NCBI GenBank assembly: GCA_028278005.1
Contig: JANQFD010000122.1
Location: 1 to 6,122, forward strand
Reading direction: 5' to 3'
From: Chlorobium sp.
Lineage (GTDB): Bacteria > Bacteroidota > Chlorobiia > Chlorobiales > Chlorobiaceae
DNA: 6,122 bases
Shown: positions 4,344-6,122 of the stretch, piece by piece
Layout of the letters: every line of letters begins with the position of its first letter
Numbering within the stretch: position 1 is the first letter of the stretch
The notes under the pieces: generated by a model
Told to the model about the DNA's origin: nothing
Seen by the model: only the letters and a program-made list of their open reading frames with translations
Databases searched by the model: none
Program-made: the position numbers and the translations under genes

Positions 4344-6113
4344 ATGTCAGAAACGCAAACTATCGAACAAAGTCCTAAAAACCATCGTGTAAAGTTTTTC
4401 GCCAATTACGAGCCTTCGGAACTTGACCAGATGGAACAGCTCTATTCGAGCACGCTTAACGAAATTACTGAAGAAGAAATCGTTAAGGGTACCATTGTGG
4501 CGATCTCTAACAAAGATGTCACTATTGATGTAGGTTTCAAATCAGAAGGTATTGTATCGAAGCTGGAGTTCAAAGATGAAGACGAACTGAAAGTCGGCGA
4601 CGAGGTTGAAGTTTATCTCGAAAACATCGAGGATAAAATGGGTCAGCTGATCCTTTCCAAAAGGAAAGCTGATGTTCTCAGAATCTGGGATAAAATCTAC
4701 GATTCCATTGAAAACGATACTATCATCAACGGCAAGATTGTCAACCGTGTCAAGGGCGGCATGACCGTTTCTCTTTCAGGGGTTGAGGCGTTTCTTCCGG
4801 GATCGCAAATAGATGTCAAGCCGGTCAGGGATTTCGACGCACTGGTTGGGCAGACCATGGATTTCAGGGTCGTAAAAATCAATCCCGTCACACAAAATAT
4901 CGTAGTAAGCCACAAGGTTATTCTGGAGGAAGAATACGCTGCGAAACGTGAAGAGATGCTTGCTAACATCAAGGTCGGTATGGTTCTCGAGGGGACAGTG
5001 AAAAACATTACGGACTTCGGTATTTTCGTTGATCTTGGCGGACTCGACGGCCTTGTGCATATAACCGATATTACCTGGGGAAGGATCAACCATCCTTCGG
5101 AAGTTGTCGAACTTGATCAGCCGATCAAGGTCGTTGTGGTAGGTTTTGACGAAGAAACCAAACGTGTTTCTCTTGGTATGAAGCAGCTTGAGCCTCATCC
5201 ATGGGAAAACATCGAGATCAAATATCCTGTAGGTGCTAAAACAAACGGAAGGGTTGTATCCATTACGGATTACGGTGCCTTCGTCGAGATCGAGAAAGGT
5301 ATAGAAGGTCTTGTTCACATTTCTGAAATGAGCTGGACACAGCATATCAAGCACCCAAGCCAGTTTGTATCTCTTGGTCAGGAAGTTGAGTGTGTGATCC
5401 TCAATATCGACAAAGAGCATACAAAGCTTTCGCTTTCCATGAAACGCGTTACCGAAGATCCCTGGATAGCGCTTTCGGAGAAATATACAGAAGGCTCCGT
5501 GCATAACGGTACGGTCAGCAACATTACGGACTTCGGTGTATTTGTCGAGTTGGAATCCGGAGTTGACGGCCTGGTGCATATTTCCGATCTTTCCTGGACC
5601 AAGAAAATCCGTCACCCGAGCGAACTGGTTAAAAAGAACCAGGAGCTTGAAGTTAAAGTGCTGAAGTTCGATGTCAATGCACGAAGGATTGCGCTCGGGC
5701 ACAAGCAGATAAATCCGGATCCGTGGGATGAATTCGAACAGAAGTACGCGGTGGGGGCGGAATGCGCAGGAAAAATATCCCAGATCATCGAAAAAGGTGT
5801 CATCGTTATCCTGCCGGGAGACGTGGATGGCTTTGTTCCGGTATCGCATCTTCTTCAGGGAGGGGTAAAGGACATTCATGCCTCTTTCAAGGTAGATGAC
5901 GAACTGCCGCTGCGTGTAATCGAGTTCGACAAGGAAAACAAAAGGATCATTCTTTCGGCACTCGAGTATTTCAAGGACAAGAGCAAGGAAGAGATAGAAG
6001 AGTATCTTCAGGCACATCCTAACGAAAAAAAGGAAATCGAGGACGCCAGTGCAGAGCTGGATTCTCAAGCCAAGTCCGAGAAACAGGTTGATCCGGAAGA
6101 AGAAGACAAGTGA
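4344..6113 (+). CDS. rpsA: 30S ribosomal protein S1, six S1 domains
   Basis: A 589-residue RNA-binding protein of the small ribosomal subunit that holds and unfolds mRNA during initiation. Six S1 (OB-fold) repeats are visible: about 47-107, 126-193, 212-281, 297-367, 384-455 and 471-541. Repeats 3, 4 and 5 are closest to each other and to the ideal S1 pattern: NITDFGIFVD / SITDYGAFVE / NITDFGVFVE, then GLVHI and an HPS motif, and PW-containing linkers (HPW, DPW, DPW). Repeats 1 and 2 are divergent, as is usual for the ribosome-docking half, and repeat 6 is also weaker. The first 45 residues form a leader ending in ITEEEIVKG, which resembles the S2-binding segment of other S1 proteins. The last 48 residues are a charged, mostly acidic, probably disordered tail. 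The ATG has a strong Shine-Dalgarno sequence (4327-4335). The gene follows cmk and probably shares its transcript. Only 9 nt follow the stop, so the 3' end cannot be judged. Confidence 0.97.
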   Translation: MSETQTIEQSPKNHRVKFFANYEPSELDQMEQLYSSTLNEITEEEIVKGTIVAISNKDVTIDVGFKSEGIVSKLEFKDEDELKVGDEVEVYLENIEDKMGQLILSKRKADVLRIWDKIYDSIENDTIINGKIVNRVKGGMTVSLSGVEAFLPGSQIDVKPVRDFDALVGQTMDFRVVKINPVTQNIVVSHKVILEEEYAAKREEMLANIKVGMVLEGTVKNITDFGIFVDLGGLDGLVHITDITWGRINHPSEVVELDQPIKVVVVGFDEETKRVSLGMKQLEPHPWENIEIKYPVGAKTNGRVVSITDYGAFVEIEKGIEGLVHISEMSWTQHIKHPSQFVSLGQEVECVILNIDKEHTKLSLSMKRVTEDPWIALSEKYTEGSVHNGTVSNITDFGVFVELESGVDGLVHISDLSWTKKIRHPSELVKKNQELEVKVLKFDVNARRIALGHKQINPDPWDEFEQKYAVGAECAGKISQIIEKGVIVILPGDVDGFVPVSHLLQGGVKDIHASFKVDDELPLRVIEFDKENKRIILSALEYFKDKSKEEIEEYLQAHPNEKKEIEDASAELDSQAKSEKQVDPEEEDK

Positions 6114-6122
6114 TTCTTTCTT

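Noticed and set aside
4776..6068. A 430-codon open frame on the minus strand inside rpsA
   Set aside because: It lies wholly opposite a strongly conserved S1 gene, has no recognisable motif, and its composition (many Phe, Leu, Arg, His) fits the mirror of the S1 codons.
1..6122. CRISPR array, tRNA, rRNA, insertion sequence or phage module
   Set aside because: No spaced direct repeats, cloverleaf-like sequence, transposase motif or phage-type gene was seen on either strand.

Overview
The window is a compact stretch of bacterial chromosome. It most resembles a green sulfur bacterium (Chlorobiota, Chlorobium/Prosthecochloris type). This rests on family resemblance read by eye, not on a search: the LptE-type lipoprotein just after its lipobox cysteine, the six-domain ribosomal protein S1, the Cmk sequence, and a heptamer repeat of a kind I associate with that group. 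All large genes are core housekeeping genes. I see no CRISPR array, phage gene, insertion sequence, tRNA or rRNA, and no clear sign of a new defence or mobile system.

Layout. Positions 1-2078 hold a tight plus-strand gene run: the 3' part of an LptE-family LPS-assembly lipoprotein gene, a classical short-chain dehydrogenase (1 nt gap), and murI, glutamate racemase (4-nt ATGA overlap). The run puts an outer-membrane assembly gene beside a peptidoglycan precursor gene, with an oxidoreductase of unknown substrate between them. Positions 2079-2327 lie between the converging murI and ychF. They carry a four-unit heptamer repeat, a doubtful 55-codon ORF with a very good ribosome binding site, and a long bulged inverted repeat. 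Positions 2328-3419 hold ychF (Obg-like ATPase) on the minus strand. Positions 3420-3560 are a divergent promoter region. Positions 3561-6113 hold cmk (CMP kinase) and rpsA (ribosomal protein S1) on the plus strand, a pairing known from many bacteria.

The most unusual part is around the divergent promoters. cmk has no ATG, GTG or TTG upstream of its P-loop in its own frame, so it must start at a rare codon (ATC at 3561 is the best candidate) or be joined by a frameshift to an ATG at 3550. That ATG otherwise encodes only a two-codon ORF. ychF, on the other side, has a perfect TATAAT only 11 nt before its ATG and no Shine-Dalgarno sequence, so its mRNA may be almost leaderless. Both genes thus seem to start without a normal ribosome binding site, next to the gene for S1, the protein that helps ribosomes use such messages. 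Whether that link matters is speculation.

Two gene starts are easy to misplace here. The first CDS is open at the left edge rather than starting at the internal GTG at 93, and the dehydrogenase starts at ATG 460 rather than at TTG 418.
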